Numbered from the stretch's first letter, positions 40,393 to 50,549 are shown. The stretch: 64,000 bases of DNA from Bdellovibrionales bacterium (GCA_016713585.1 JADJOV010000026.1:8017-72016), one strand, 5' to 3'. Made by a program: numbers and translations. The notes: generated by a model from the sequence alone, not told the origin.

Positions 40393-40655
40393 ATGATCAA
40401 TCGAATCTTGGCCACCGCATTGCCCTTTGCGCAGTCTCAGCCTACGCTAAAAAGAACTGCACTGATCAACCAAAAGACAAGTGGATGAAAGAGGAGGACT
40501 TTAAGAAAAAGGTTGAGGGACTTGGATATAAAATCAATAAATTCAAACAGCCTGGCTCATGTTACGAAATCTACGGTTTAAATAAAGACGGAAAGAAAGT
40601 TGAAGTCTATTTCAATCCAATGGACGCGTCAGTTGTTAAAGAAGAAAACAACTAA
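40393..40655 (+). CDS. PepSY-like small periplasmic protein (frameshifted)
   Basis: AAAAGGAG precedes the ATG. The signal peptide shifts frame near 40420 (one base missing) from MINRILATA to ALCAVSAYAKKNC. The mature 65 residues (KWMKEEDFKKKVEGLGYKIN, SCYEIYGLNKDGKKVEVYFN) match the PepSY-like proteins found beside b561 cytochromes. It is divergent from the b561 gene. Confidence 0.75.
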
Positions 40656-40791
40656 ATCATTCGCCACAAAAAAAGGGAGGGGTCATTCCATAGAATATTC
40701 CAGAGACCCCACTCTTTGCAAAACGATGGCATCAGTGGCGCCCATTCCAAAGAGTAGTCCAATCAGTGAAATCTGACATAGCCTTCCCGTC

Positions 40792-41456
40792 ATGCTCGTT
40801 GTGGTCCTTCTCAACGCCATTGTCGGCGCGATTCAAGAAGGCCGCGCCGAGCAATCTCTTCTCTCACTTCGTAGAGTCTCGACCCAAAGAGCACGGGTTT
40901 TGAGAGATGGCATCGAGAGTGAAGTTGACATTAATCGGAGAGTCTGTGCCTGTTTCTAAAGGGACAGATCTCGTTTCTGAAAATGCTCAGTTGGCTGATC
41001 GCCTAAATATGATTTTTGCCGGAACCTACGTGTTTTGTTTCTGATCATCGGGATTGGTGTATTGCGTGGAAAACTCGTCCGAAGTGACCCCGAGTGCAAT
41101 CAAAAAAAAAAATATCCCAGAAAAGCTGAACTGCCATTTGATTCCAATATGAAAATGATGGCGACACTTCACGAAATCAATGGCGAACAAATCGTCTATA
41201 TCAAAGGCGCGCCAGAAACATTACTCAAACTTTGTGGATCCATTGACACAAATACAGGATACCCAGTCGCCTCAGTTTCTGAGGCCATGATCAGCGAACT
41301 TCCCACCACTGACCAAATGATGCTCAGAAGCCTTATTTTCAAGAATCAAGAAGCTGAGGAACCGGACGAGGAAGTCTCGGTCGCTATGGTTAATCTGGAC
41401 TTCCTGGACCAAACCCAAAACGGCATTACTTCTCAAAAATTGGAATACGAATCTTG
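40792..41456 (+). pseudogene. Type II P-type cation ATPase, N-terminal fragments
   Basis: Pieces in different frames: MLVVVLLNAIVGAIQEGRAE with SLLSLRRVSTQRARVLRDG (actuator domain start), LIGESVPVSKGTDL (family TGES loop, here IGES), and ELPFDSNMKMMATLHEINGE with IKGAPETLL (nucleotide-binding KGAPE). The segment with the phosphorylated DKTGT motif is deleted. A further piece of such an ATPase lies at 45055-45155. Confidence 0.8.
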
Positions 41457-41668
41457 AAGATAAACGTCTATTTGCCCTCTAGAGTAGTCCCTTCAAAGGG
41501 ACCCACAGCAAAAACACGCTAACTCCTGGCGTGACTTAGCAGCTGTCACGTCAGTGACTTAAATTGATTCAGTAATATAATTGTTTCAAACAGCATCTTC
41601 AAATCATAAACAAACTTTGCACTATAAAAGGGTTGAGGTATAAGTTTCTTTCCTACAAAGGACACTAT

Positions 41669-41953
41669 ATGAAGCGACTATTGCTACCAGTTGTATTTTC
41701 TTTTTTTCTTCCATTTCATTTTAGCACTGCACAAGAAGTCAGTTATCCTTCGTCTGTCCCAACGACTGACTGTTCCCTCCTTGAAAAGCTTGTGGCTCAA
41801 ATTGACCAGACAGTGGGATCGTTAACTTCTCAATATAAACTTGCCAGAATTAATGGTTCAGGAAATTTGAAAGACCTTCAGATTCGCTTGGAAACTGCTA
41901 AAGAGCAGCAAGTTTATTTTCATACTGTTCTAGCTCAGTGTCTCCAAGATTAA
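41669..41953 (+). CDS. Small exported protein, unknown
   Basis: The start at 41669 has AAAGGAC upstream and a signal peptide ending FSTA. The 94-residue product has a mature helical part with two cysteines (TTDCSLLEKL and the end VLAQCLQD). No family is recognised. Confidence 0.5.
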   Translation: MKRLLLPVVFSFFLPFHFSTAQEVSYPSSVPTTDCSLLEKLVAQIDQTVGSLTSQYKLARINGSGNLKDLQIRLETAKEQQVYFHTVLAQCLQD

Positions 41954-42294
41954 GGGTTGACGAGTTTTTACAAAATAGCAGTGGCTTTTTTGCTTTGCCC
42001 TTGCCGGCGATGAAGGGACATCCCTTTGAGAACACGTTTTGGCTCAGAGGATATAGAGTGGGTGGCAAGTCTGACCGCCTACCGGAAAACTTCGTCGTGC
42101 TCCGGAAGCGAAGTCATTTGTTTTGATAGCCTCGCTTTCCAGGTCTTTTTTAGTCTTGGCTCTTTTTTATCAAATTCGCCTTGGCCTTTAAGATTCAGCT
42201 ACAGAATCTTCGTGCATGGGTAGAGTCCTGGAAATTCAAGATCTGGGTCATGGCGGTTATTTCAGTGTGAGTTTGGCTAGTTTTTTGTCATCGA
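41954..42294. other. No recognisable gene
   Basis: The stretch between the small exported protein and the MocR regulator holds only short incoherent frames. No repeat or terminator is supported. Confidence 0.4.
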
Positions 42295-43737
42295 CTATTT
42301 TCTTAGAACCGAGGAAAGAGCTTTTAATCCTGCGGTATTCTCCGACGGCGTTTGCCCAGAAAAACCGAGCCGCAAATGAGTCCCGGTCTTTCCGCTCAAA
42401 AGATAGTTTTGCTCAGGATAAACTATTATTTTTTCCTCTTTTGCTCGTGCCGCCAACTTCGATGAATCTTCGCCTGTATCCAACCAAATTGCCATACCCC
42501 CATCTGGAGTACGCCATGATATTCTTGGATGTTCGACCTTGATCTGTTCAAGAGTTTTCACCATAGACTGTAGCCTTAGCTCGTAGGCTCTGCGGACCCT
42601 ACGCAAATGGCGTTCAAAGCCACCAGAGGTCATCCACAATGACAGAGCTTTTTGAAGCAGATGCTCATTTTGACGAGATGAAATTCGTTTTAACTTTGCC
42701 AACTCCCGTCCGAAAGCTGTAGGCACGGCCACAAAACCTATCCTAGCTGATGGAAATAAGATTTTAGAGAACGTGGATACATAGATGACCAGCCCACCGG
42801 GATCAAAGCTCGCGAGAGGAGCCACCGGCTGACTTGCATAGTGGAACTCATGATCATAGTCGTCTTCCAGAATCAGAACACCATATTTGTAAGCAAGCTC
42901 ATACAAACGAAGCCTTCTCTGAGCGGACAAGGTGACTGTGGTTGGATATTGGTGAAGAGGTGTGACATATATCAGTCGAACTTTTTTTTGCTTGAGTAGC
43001 TTTTCCAAATGATCTGTCACCAAACCCTCAGTATCGACTGCCACAGGAACAACGCGAGCTCCGGCAAATCGTATCGCCTCAAGTGCTGGCGGGTATCCAA
43101 GACCTTCCACCGCCACGGAGTCACCAGGTTTAACTAAAAGCTGAGCCAAAAGAAAAATGGCTTCCTGCGAACCGTTGGTAACTATAATCGAGCGGTCACT
43201 GACATTTCGGACTCTCCGCAAGTAAATAGATATTTGCTCTAAAAGACTTTGCTCTCCGATAGGATCTCCATAAAGAAGGACGTCGCGGGACTGAAGAGCA
43301 TCGTAGAGAAATGATTTGAATTCTCCTGTTGGAAACAATCTTGGATCCGGAAAGCCAGAAGGAAATGCAAAACGAAATTTCGTTGGCTGATTATAATCGC
43401 CTATCTTCACTGGCCTCGCCAATTCAAATTTTGGTATTCGATTTTGGAAATCTCGCATCACTGTCGCCCGTGGCTGTAAGAACGTTGAAGGAAGCGTTTC
43501 AACCACTCGATATCGAACTTTCTCTTTGGATTCTATCCAACCTTCGGCAATCAGTTCTGATAGCGCATTCATGACTGTGTGGCGATCAAACTTAAATCTT
43601 TTAGATAGTACTCTGCTCGACGGAAGTACCTCCCCGGCCTTGAGATGCCCCTCTCGAATGGCAGTACGCAGCCCCTCTGCCAATCGCTGGTATTTAGGCT
43701 GTCTCCCCTTGGGTATTGTGAATAGGAGTTCTTTCAT
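42295..43737 (-). CDS. MocR/PdxR-type regulator (GntR + aminotransferase)
   Basis: The 480-residue product has an N-terminal GntR winged helix (YQRLAEGLRTAIREGHLKAG, LPSSRVLSKRFKFDRHTVMN) joined to a fold type I aminotransferase domain with the PLP lysine in STFSKIL and the ILEDDYDHEF motif. MocR proteins sense PLP or amino-compounds and usually control a divergent gene, here the double acetyltransferase 92 bases away. Confidence 0.92.
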   Translation of the reverse strand: MKELLFTIPKGRQPKYQRLAEGLRTAIREGHLKAGEVLPSSRVLSKRFKFDRHTVMNALSELIAEGWIESKEKVRYRVVETLPSTFLQPRATVMRDFQNRIPKFELARPVKIGDYNQPTKFRFAFPSGFPDPRLFPTGEFKSFLYDALQSRDVLLYGDPIGEQSLLEQISIYLRRVRNVSDRSIIVTNGSQEAIFLLAQLLVKPGDSVAVEGLGYPPALEAIRFAGARVVPVAVDTEGLVTDHLEKLLKQKKVRLIYVTPLHQYPTTVTLSAQRRLRLYELAYKYGVLILEDDYDHEFHYASQPVAPLASFDPGGLVIYVSTFSKILFPSARIGFVAVPTAFGRELAKLKRISSRQNEHLLQKALSLWMTSGGFERHLRRVRRAYELRLQSMVKTLEQIKVEHPRISWRTPDGGMAIWLDTGEDSSKLAARAKEEKIIVYPEQNYLLSGKTGTHLRLGFSGQTPSENTAGLKALSSVLRK

Positions 43738-43829
43738 CTGGTGTATATATATTTATCATTCTGGTTGTTCTTAATCAACCAGAAGTTTGATAGGTTCTTC
43801 CCATAAGCTATCCAATTGAGAGGAAATAA

Positions 43830-44975
43830 ATGAACTGGGCAACCGAACCGCTGTATGTAGCGAATGACAAAATCACTGTCCGCACTATAACCAAGAACGA
43901 CATTGAAGATATTGTAGAGGCAATTCACGACCCAAAAGGCTGGAGTGGTCGAATGTGGGGCATCGACACACCTGAGAAAATTCGAGATATGTTGCAAAAG
44001 CAAATTGAGGGTCAAGTCAAAGGTGAATGTCATCCTATGGTCTATTTCGTCGATGGAAAAGTTGCGGGAATAACTAGATATCACAGCCTATTCCCTGGCA
44101 GAAAAGCATTAGAAATTGGCGGAACATGCATCGCCCCAAATTGGCGCCGAAGCTTTGTGAACACTGAGGTAAAAAATATTTTGCTCACATACGCTTTTGA
44201 GAAATTGAGGACAGTACGAGTCGAATTGCGTGTAGACTGTCTAAACTACGTCTCACAAATGAATGTGCTAAGACTCGGTGCCACTTTCGAAGGAATCATT
44301 CGACACTGGCAAGTCCGGAAAAATGGCGATCTACCTGATGGCATGCTTTACAGTATTACTAACAAAGATTGGCCGACAGTCAAAGAGCGACTGATCGCAC
44401 TCCAAAATCGACAGAAACCAAAGACGCCATTTTTGCCGTGGGAAATAGAACACGGGGACCTTCAGCTAAAAGTGAGTCGACTTACAGATGCAAATGACCT
44501 TCTTGAACTCACAAAACGCAATAAAAAGAGTCTCATAGAGAGCTTTCCGCAGTCTGCGTGTATGGAGTCTTCGGAACAGGCCTATTCCTACATCGCAGAA
44601 AGAACTCACTGGGCTGCGAGCGGTACCGCTTTCTACTACGGTGTACGCCACAAGAAGAACAACCAATTGATCGGTCAATTTCACATCAAACATATCAATT
44701 GGAAGTCACTCTCAGCTGAGCTCGGCTATTTCATTGACGCAGGATATCGACGACAAGGCATTGCTTCGCAGTTGATTGAGCTCGCAATTGAGGAACTATT
44801 TGCGAAACGAAACTTTCGTCGGATCACCTTAAGAGCCATCACCAACAACGATCCCAGTATTAAGCTGGCAGAGAAACTCGGTTTTCGGAGAGAAGGGATC
44901 CTCCGCGCAGAATTCACTACGGGCACTGGGGAGTTTGTCGACACGGTTCTCTTTTCCAAGCTCAAATCCGACTGA
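43830..44975 (+). CDS. Double GNAT acetyltransferase
   Basis: A 381-residue protein made of two RimJ/RimL-type GNAT domains in tandem: one at about residues 15-180 (EIGGTCIAPNWRRSFVNTEV as the acetyl-CoA loop region, RLGATFEGIIRHWQVR) and one at 210-378 (AELGYFIDAGYRRQGIASQL as motif A, KLGFRREGILRAEF). The first domain's Q/R-x-x-G-x-G/A loop is degenerate, the second intact, so the first may be regulatory or substrate-binding. AGAGGAAA precedes the ATG. It probably is controlled by the divergent MocR-type regulator. Confidence 0.88.
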   Translation: MNWATEPLYVANDKITVRTITKNDIEDIVEAIHDPKGWSGRMWGIDTPEKIRDMLQKQIEGQVKGECHPMVYFVDGKVAGITRYHSLFPGRKALEIGGTCIAPNWRRSFVNTEVKNILLTYAFEKLRTVRVELRVDCLNYVSQMNVLRLGATFEGIIRHWQVRKNGDLPDGMLYSITNKDWPTVKERLIALQNRQKPKTPFLPWEIEHGDLQLKVSRLTDANDLLELTKRNKKSLIESFPQSACMESSEQAYSYIAERTHWAASGTAFYYGVRHKKNNQLIGQFHIKHINWKSLSAELGYFIDAGYRRQGIASQLIELAIEELFAKRNFRRITLRAITNNDPSIKLAEKLGFRREGILRAEFTTGTGEFVDTVLFSKLKSD

Positions 44976-45054
44976 TATCTGCTCATTTTTTTCAATTTCA
45001 TCATGCGATCATGAGCAGAATTAACTGGAAACCAACTCCCCGCAAAAATAGCCG

Positions 45055-45155
45055 GGCGCCAGACGTTACCAACGATACTCCTGCATTGGCGCAAGTCCAA
45101 GTAGGCATTGCGATGGGCACTGGTACTGATGTCGCGATGAATAGTGCGGTGTGCC
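45055..45155 (+). pseudogene. P-type ATPase hinge fragment
   Basis: Reads TNDTPALAQVQVGIAMGTGT and DVAMNSAV, the GDGxND hinge region of cation ATPases (here TND). It lies 3.6 kb from the N-terminal fragments at 40.8-41.5 kb and could come from the same gene. Confidence 0.7.
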
Positions 45156-45685
45156 GACACCTGGAATGTAGGGTTTCACCTGTAGAGACTTAGTCATTTA
45201 AACAATAAATTTCACTATTTGTAATAACACAGCGATTTCGAAAGTCCTTTGAAAAAATAGGTATTTACTCGATTATTTTAACACTCACTTACTTATTGGT
45301 GATAAGTTCCTCTATACCAACACTTCCCCTGATATTTGGTCGATCAAAGCTTGATTGGATTTTTTTCAGTTCTGGCAAGAGGATTATAATACTCAGTTCA
45401 ATGATCGAGATTACTTCTTGATGACAGATGTTTTTTTTCAGAAAGCCAATCTTATTCCAACGAGCGGATTTATAAATCTAAAAGCATTGAATCCGGAAAA
45501 AGAGACCGAAGCAGGGTTGATTTTCACGTCTGGCGACGCCCCATGAAAAGGATGCTCAAATCCATTAAGCCTGACTTAGATACAGATCGCGACAAAACAT
45601 CCCTCATTTAACGTCCAGTTTCAGACTCCATGTGTTGTATTCAAAGCATTGCAGCTTAACCTACAATACAAGCGAGGAGATCAAA
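45156..45685. other. No recognisable gene
   Basis: An AT-rich stretch. A 63-codon frame at 45355-45546 has no signal or motif. The promoter of the gene at 45686 should lie in its 3' part. Confidence 0.4.
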
Positions 45686-46729
45686 ATGTATCAGATGTGT
45701 TTAAGACTTCTAATATTATTCATGCTACCGGTTTCAATCGCCTATGGGGTCGACAAGCCAATCAAATCGGTATCTGAAGCAGAGAAAATAAATAAATTAA
45801 ATCAAAACAAGTTAACCCTGTGTGTCGATTTTGTCAAGAAATTGAAAAAGACGTATTCAAATGGCCCTATCCTTGTTCATAGATTTTTTAAAATAAAAAA
45901 CTCGTCTAGAGATATCGAAGACACGCTCACCTCTCTTCTATGGCGTTACCATGGAGGCCTGTATTTAGCTTTGGAAATCAAAGATCTAGTTAGAGATGTA
46001 GCAAATCTCGAGAAATTGGATCCGAATTGTGATTATTTAGAAAATGATGACAAAAGATCTTTGTTAATCGTAGATGATGACGAATATTTAATAGCATCCT
46101 CGCAGAATAAAAATAATAGATCCTGTGGCAAACAGTCTGATTGCAGTAACCAAATACACTTTCTAAAAAACAAACAGATAGTTTTTAACAAAACTTTTCA
46201 ACAAGAACTGTCTACTAATAAAGGAAAGTTGAGAAGCGCACCTCGTTATGATGTTCGACCCCCACCCCCGATTCTTGACTACTCGAATTATGTTTTTTGC
46301 GAAAATAGCAGGTGTGTTTATCGGGAGAAAACTATCCAAGTTAGAGCCCAACCAGCTCCAGTTGGAATTCTTTTAAGTGGTGAAGATAATAAAATGGTTG
46401 AAGAAGTTATGCCTTCTCACAGTGAAGAAGATCTAGTTCCTGGAAACGAAATAGTTCGAGACCCAAAGACCGGGGCAAGCATAATACGAACAAGTGTTTA
46501 TTTTTGTTTTAAACTAAAGACAAAAGTAAAAGATGCAAATGATTTTTTGAAAACTTTTAATGCACGCATTTCCTCAAGCATTAAAGGCAATAGCTGTGGA
46601 AGTCTAAGTATTCAGGACCCTCAGACTCTAGAAAATTATTATAAAAAAATAGAAATTATGAAAAAAAATACTGTCATAGATAGTATCCTACCTGACAGTC
46701 TTCCAGTACCTGAGGGCCTTCCATTATAA
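45686..46729 (+). CDS. Exported protein, unknown, AT-rich
   Basis: The start at 45686 follows GCGAGGAG and gives a signal peptide (CLRLLILFMLPVSIAYG). The mature part of about 325 residues has several cysteines (SCGKQSDCSN, FCENSRCVY) and a proline run PPPP near the middle. Codon use is visibly richer in A and T than in the neighbours, which suggests transfer. No family is recognised. Confidence 0.6.
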   Translation: MYQMCLRLLILFMLPVSIAYGVDKPIKSVSEAEKINKLNQNKLTLCVDFVKKLKKTYSNGPILVHRFFKIKNSSRDIEDTLTSLLWRYHGGLYLALEIKDLVRDVANLEKLDPNCDYLENDDKRSLLIVDDDEYLIASSQNKNNRSCGKQSDCSNQIHFLKNKQIVFNKTFQQELSTNKGKLRSAPRYDVRPPPPILDYSNYVFCENSRCVYREKTIQVRAQPAPVGILLSGEDNKMVEEVMPSHSEEDLVPGNEIVRDPKTGASIIRTSVYFCFKLKTKVKDANDFLKTFNARISSSIKGNSCGSLSIQDPQTLENYYKKIEIMKKNTVIDSILPDSLPVPEGLPL

Positions 46730-46762
46730 ACTCCAGCACTTGGTGGACCCGAATAAGATATA

Positions 46763-46948
46763 TCAAGCATTCAATGTATCGTTCATAACGGTGCAACGCT
46801 CGACAAAAATGTCCAAGGACTCGAGAGGTTTGAAAACGCCTTTGCCGATAAAAGGCGACATGTCATAAAGCTTGATTTTTCCGTCATTGAAATAGACGTA
46901 AACTTTGAAATCGTTTGTTGGCTTTACTTGAACGACAGAGCAAATCAT
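46763..46948 (-). pseudogene. DUF2442-like protein, truncated
   Basis: 61 codons read VVQVKPTNDFKVYVYFNDGK and SPFIGKGVFKPLESLD, the typical DUF2442 (toxin-antitoxin-associated) opening. It stops at MNDTLNA where family members continue AWD and then a conserved DLCPDTLY-type end; a one-base change would extend it. No partner gene is seen. Confidence 0.6.
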
Positions 46949-46958
46949 AAATCACCTA

Positions 46959-47129
46959 GGTGTCTTTTCCAATGATGTTTGCGGCACCATTTCATTTACG
47001 ATTGAATTGTTCGGCGGACTTAAAGCGCCTCTAAGTATGACCTTTTTCGAGATTGGTCCTAAACCTCAACTCCTAATCCGCTTTGCTGCCGACCCAGAAT
47101 TAATACCCATAGTATTTACCAAAGAGTGA
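46959..47129 (+). pseudogene. Duplicated tail of the serine hydrolase
   Basis: Reads GVFSNDVCGTISFTIELFGG and IGPKPQLLIRFAADPELIPI to VFTKE, almost the same as the C-terminus of the minus-strand relic at 32.3 kb, but with about 35 residues missing between GTIS and FTIEL. Confidence 0.8.
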
Positions 47130-47534
47130 TGGGAACGGCTTAAGTCCCCCTTTGTTTCTCCTCGCATAGACGGCCCTGGGGTCAAGTAAAAACTTTTTCC
47201 TCGGAGCTTTTTGGTCATGATGAAACAATTCAAATCAACATTTATGGTAGCAAAGCGCAAAGCTCTGGACTCAGTCCTTTTTTAGAATTTCGTATCAAAA
47301 ACTTCCTCAAGAATTAAGCAGACGTTTCAAAATGAGTCAGCTAGATTCATTGAAATCTGTTTGCTGAATCTTTGCGAGCAGCAGTTCCGAACGAGACTTG
47401 AATCCTATCTTTGATAAGGACCTCCTGGTATCGGGAAAATATTTTTTCCCAACATCGCCCGGCGTTAGGAGGATGGTCGAATTGGCCAGCAAGCTGACTC
47501 GATAGTTACCCGTAAGACACAAACACAATGGTCG
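47130..47534. other. No recognisable gene
   Basis: A 63-codon minus-strand frame (47337-47528) has no clear homology. The first bases continue the similarity with the flank of the serine hydrolase relic. Otherwise nothing is supported. Confidence 0.35.
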
Positions 47535-48109
47535 TCAGGCCGTACTGAATGTGGCCCTATAATCAAAGCCTGGCACATGAAAACTCAGCAAGTTTCGACC
47601 CCATGGTGATTGGGCATCATTACGATTTTTCTGCATGTATTTCAGAATATTTTTCCAATCTCGTCCCCAGGCAACAATTCGTGTATAAGGACGTGCGAGC
47701 CAAAACTGAAAATGATTTTCCATTTTATCTTTGCCCGATTGAGTGGCTCGCCCGACTCCTCGATTTCGCTGTCCCACATGGCGCGCAATCAATGCTGTGA
47801 TCGTGCGAATGAACTTTCGATAGAGGAGAGTTTCGTCAATACAACAACCAGATGCAAATGGTTGCCCACATTGACTAGCTCATAAATTTTCACCCCACAT
47901 TTTTTAGCCCAAGCTCGGATGGTTCTATCAACAAAGTCGGCATGTTGTAGCAAGGAGCTTGGGCCTATGGCCCACTCGGACTTGAGAACAATATGCACGG
48001 GCTCTTTAGTTGAAAGAGGCCTTGCTTCTTTTGGATGACTGCGCAAAAGGCAACCTCCAAAAAACCTCTGACGTTTTTCAATAAAAGAAAGCTGTGTTGG
48101 CTTGCTCAC
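47535..48109 (-). mobile_element. RAYT-type (IS200-like Y1) transposase, frameshifted
   Basis: The opening MSKPTQLSFIEKRQRFFGGC and HPKEARPLSTKEPVHIVLKS followed by VNVGNHLHLVVVL (HxH metal motif) mark a REP-associated tyrosine transposase of the form common in Bdellovibrio. A one-base shift near 47826 leads into YRKFIRTITALIARHVGQRN and WLARPYTRIVAWGRDWKNIL, the usual C-terminal half. The active Tyr should lie in the YMQKN segment. Confidence 0.75.
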
Positions 48110-48170
48110 ATTCCCTCATCATGTTCAAGTAGCGATATCATTTTTTAATCGATTCAAGGATTTTTGCAAC

Positions 48171-49330
48171 ATGAAAATACTAAAATTTACCTCTCAACTT
48201 TTACCGAATTGGCTGTCTGAGTTGGATCAGGTCCCCGATGGTCGCCTGCAAAGTCGCTGCAAATGCAGCATGAAAGAGACCCTCTTCTCTGGGATAATGA
48301 TGTTTTTGCTTCGTTATCGCTCGCTGCGCTCTTTCACCCTGGAACATCGTGGCAATGAGCTCTCCTTGGACAATTTCAGCTGTTTCATCAGTCTATCAGA
48401 CATTCCTGACGAAGACAGTTTCCGATACATTCTTGAACCAGTGACAACGGACTCAGTGAATTTGATTCTAAAAAAGATTCACCAAAGATTGGAGCGGCAG
48501 AAAATACTTGATGCCGAGAAGTTTTTGGCTCACTGGATCTTCTTTCACTTGACGGAACGGGTCAGCTCTCAAGTTGCAAAGTCAATTGTGAATTTTGTTT
48601 GACCAGAAACTCGAGTGATGGTCGGACTCATTTCATGCATGGCCAACTCCTTGCTTCCTTGACAAACCAGAGCGGAAAATACTCAATGCCTCTGCAATTT
48701 GAGCCGATTCAGAAAGACAGCACTCAGACTCAATACTCCAAGAATGACTGTGAACTCAATGCTGCAAAAGACTCTTGCAAAAACTTCGTACTGAATTTCC
48801 AAAACGCAATTTTTGCATTCTAGCCGACAATTTATTGGCTGTTGATCCAATTTTGTCTGTCATCGAAAGTTTTTCGTGGAAATACATCGTAACTGCCAAG
48901 TCAGATCGCAACAAAGAAGTTTTTTTTATGTTTGAATACCTTTGGGAGCAAAAGCAACAATTAGAAAGGCTCGACTCAAAGGGACATCTGCACCGATACG
49001 AATGGACTCAGAATCTTCCTCTCAAACAATATTCTAAAACTGAAAAACAAGTACTAACAAATCTTGTCGTTTACCAGGAGCTTAGCCTGGAAGGCGAGAT
49101 TCTTTATCAAAGCTCCTGGGTTACAAATCTTCCTGTCGACAAATGGAATGTCACATTGTTGGTTTCAGCAGCTAGAGCCCGCTTTGGGATTGAAACAGAA
49201 ATTTCAACGAACAAAAAAATCTTGGATTTCATATAGAGCACAATTTCGGACACTCTGGAAATCTTCCCAATGTCTTTTTGGTCTTGCACAAATCGCACAA
49301 TTATTTTCCATTCTATTTAAGCATTGGAAA
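48171..49330 (+). mobile_element. DDE transposase, broken by frameshifts
   Basis: Three or four frames give one transposase: LPNWLSELDQVPDGRLQSRC (N-terminal), SLRSFTLEHRGNELSLDN, THFMHGQLLASLTNQSGKYS (first Asp region, broken), FCILADNLLAVDPILSVIES (second Asp), and RARFGIETE with YRAQFRTLWKSSQC near the end (Glu region). Boundary repeats were not found. It is fused to the adhesin fragment that follows. Confidence 0.65.
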
Positions 49331-49389
49331 TTGGGGGCCATTGACATTAAGAGAGTCGGGAGCTGTCGAAGATATTTTGAAAAACTCGC

Positions 49390-50493
49390 GGTCGTTGTAG
49401 CTGGCCGTTTTCTGCCGGTTCTCAAATCTCGTCCGTCGCCAATGAGAATTGGTCTGCCTCCGCTCGAGGCACTAGCCTTCATTTTAGAGTTGGCACCGCC
49501 GGAGCTGCAGGATCAACCCATGTGGCGACTATGAACTCAAGCGGAGTAGCCATATTTGGCGCAACCCCGTCATCGAGATTGCGCATCGGAGGAACCAGAT
49601 CCGGCACATCCTGGACCACATCTGGGGCATTATTTTGTACTGACCCTGGCACACTGACTGACACCACTGGATCTGGCGCCATTAACATCCGTGTTGCCAA
49701 TTCTTTTGACATACCAACCTTGGCGTCAACCAATGCTGTTTCAATTGCGAACGCTGCGACCCTCTATGTTGCTGGGGCAAATACTACTATCACAAATGGC
49801 AATGCACTTTATGTTGCTGGTGGCACCTCCTATTTTGGTGGCAACGTCGGCATAGGGACCACCACGCCATTAAGTGCGACTCACATTGAAGGAACAGCAA
49901 CAGCCAATAACGGCGTCTTGTATGTGAAAGATTTGGGTACCGACGATACGCGTGGACACATCGTGATCGAAGGCAATTCCAGCGCTACGGCTGCTTGGTC
50001 CGGTATCGACATGATGACTTCTCCGTCAAGCGGAACGGCACATAAATGGCGTATGGTTGCACGCAGTGAGACGGCGTCTTCTCTTCCAGGCAATCTTACT
50101 TTTTGGCAAAATAATGGTTCATGGTTAAATCGAATGACCTTAAATGCTGCAGGAAATGTCGGTTTTGGTGGTGAATCCTCTGCGCTGAGCAAGGTCGCAG
50201 TTAGAGGCAGTTTATCTGTTGGAAGCAGCACTTACTCCGCTGTTGCAGCTCCGACAAATGGCGCTATAATCGAAGGCAACGTCGGCATTGGCACAACGAG
50301 CCCAGGAGCTTCAAGCATTTTGGATATCTCTTCAACCACCAAAGGGCTGGTGCTGCCAAGAATGACGAAGACCCAACGTGATGCTATTGTGAGTCCAGTT
50401 GCAGGTATGGCAATTTATCAAACGGATAATACGCCAGGGCTCAGAGTGTACAACGGGACAAATTGGATGAAATTCACCGAGACTGCCGACTAA
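49390..50493 (+). CDS. GNVGIGT-repeat adhesin / tail-fibre-like protein, 5' truncated
   Basis: From about 49390 the frame reads NWSASARGTSLHFRVGTAGA, then GGNVGIGTTTP, EGNVGIGTTSP, and the end GLVLPRMTKTQRDAIVSPVA with LRVYNGTNWMKF. These repeats are typical of surface-anchored or tail-fibre-like proteins abundant in Bdellovibrio. The N-terminal signal and anchor are missing where the transposase remnant joins. GTG at 49522 is the first possible start. Probably a relic; glycine- and threonine-rich, beta-helical. Confidence 0.75.
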   Translation, partial: GRCSWPFSAGSQISSVANENWSASARGTSLHFRVGTAGAAGSTHVATMNSSGVAIFGATPSSRLRIGGTRSGTSWTTSGALFCTDPGTLTDTTGSGAINIRVANSFDIPTLASTNAVSIANAATLYVAGANTTITNGNALYVAGGTSYFGGNVGIGTTTPLSATHIEGTATANNGVLYVKDLGTDDTRGHIVIEGNSSATAAWSGIDMMTSPSSGTAHKWRMVARSETASSLPGNLTFWQNNGSWLNRMTLNAAGNVGFGGESSALSKVAVRGSLSVGSSTYSAVAAPTNGAIIEGNVGIGTTSPGASSILDISSTTKGLVLPRMTKTQRDAIVSPVAGMAIYQTDNTPGLRVYNGTNWMKFTETAD

Positions 50494-50549
50494 CAGAATT
50501 CAAAAAGATCGCACTTGCAAGTTAGCAAAAATTTCGAAATCATTGCCAG

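Noticed and set aside
45355..45546. 63-codon frame downstream of the ATPase fragment
   Set aside because: No ribosome site, signal or motif, and surrounded by non-coding DNA.
49390..50493. Prophage tail-fibre module
   Set aside because: No other phage structural, lysis or integrase gene is nearby; the GNVGIGT repeats are also typical of Bdellovibrio surface proteins.
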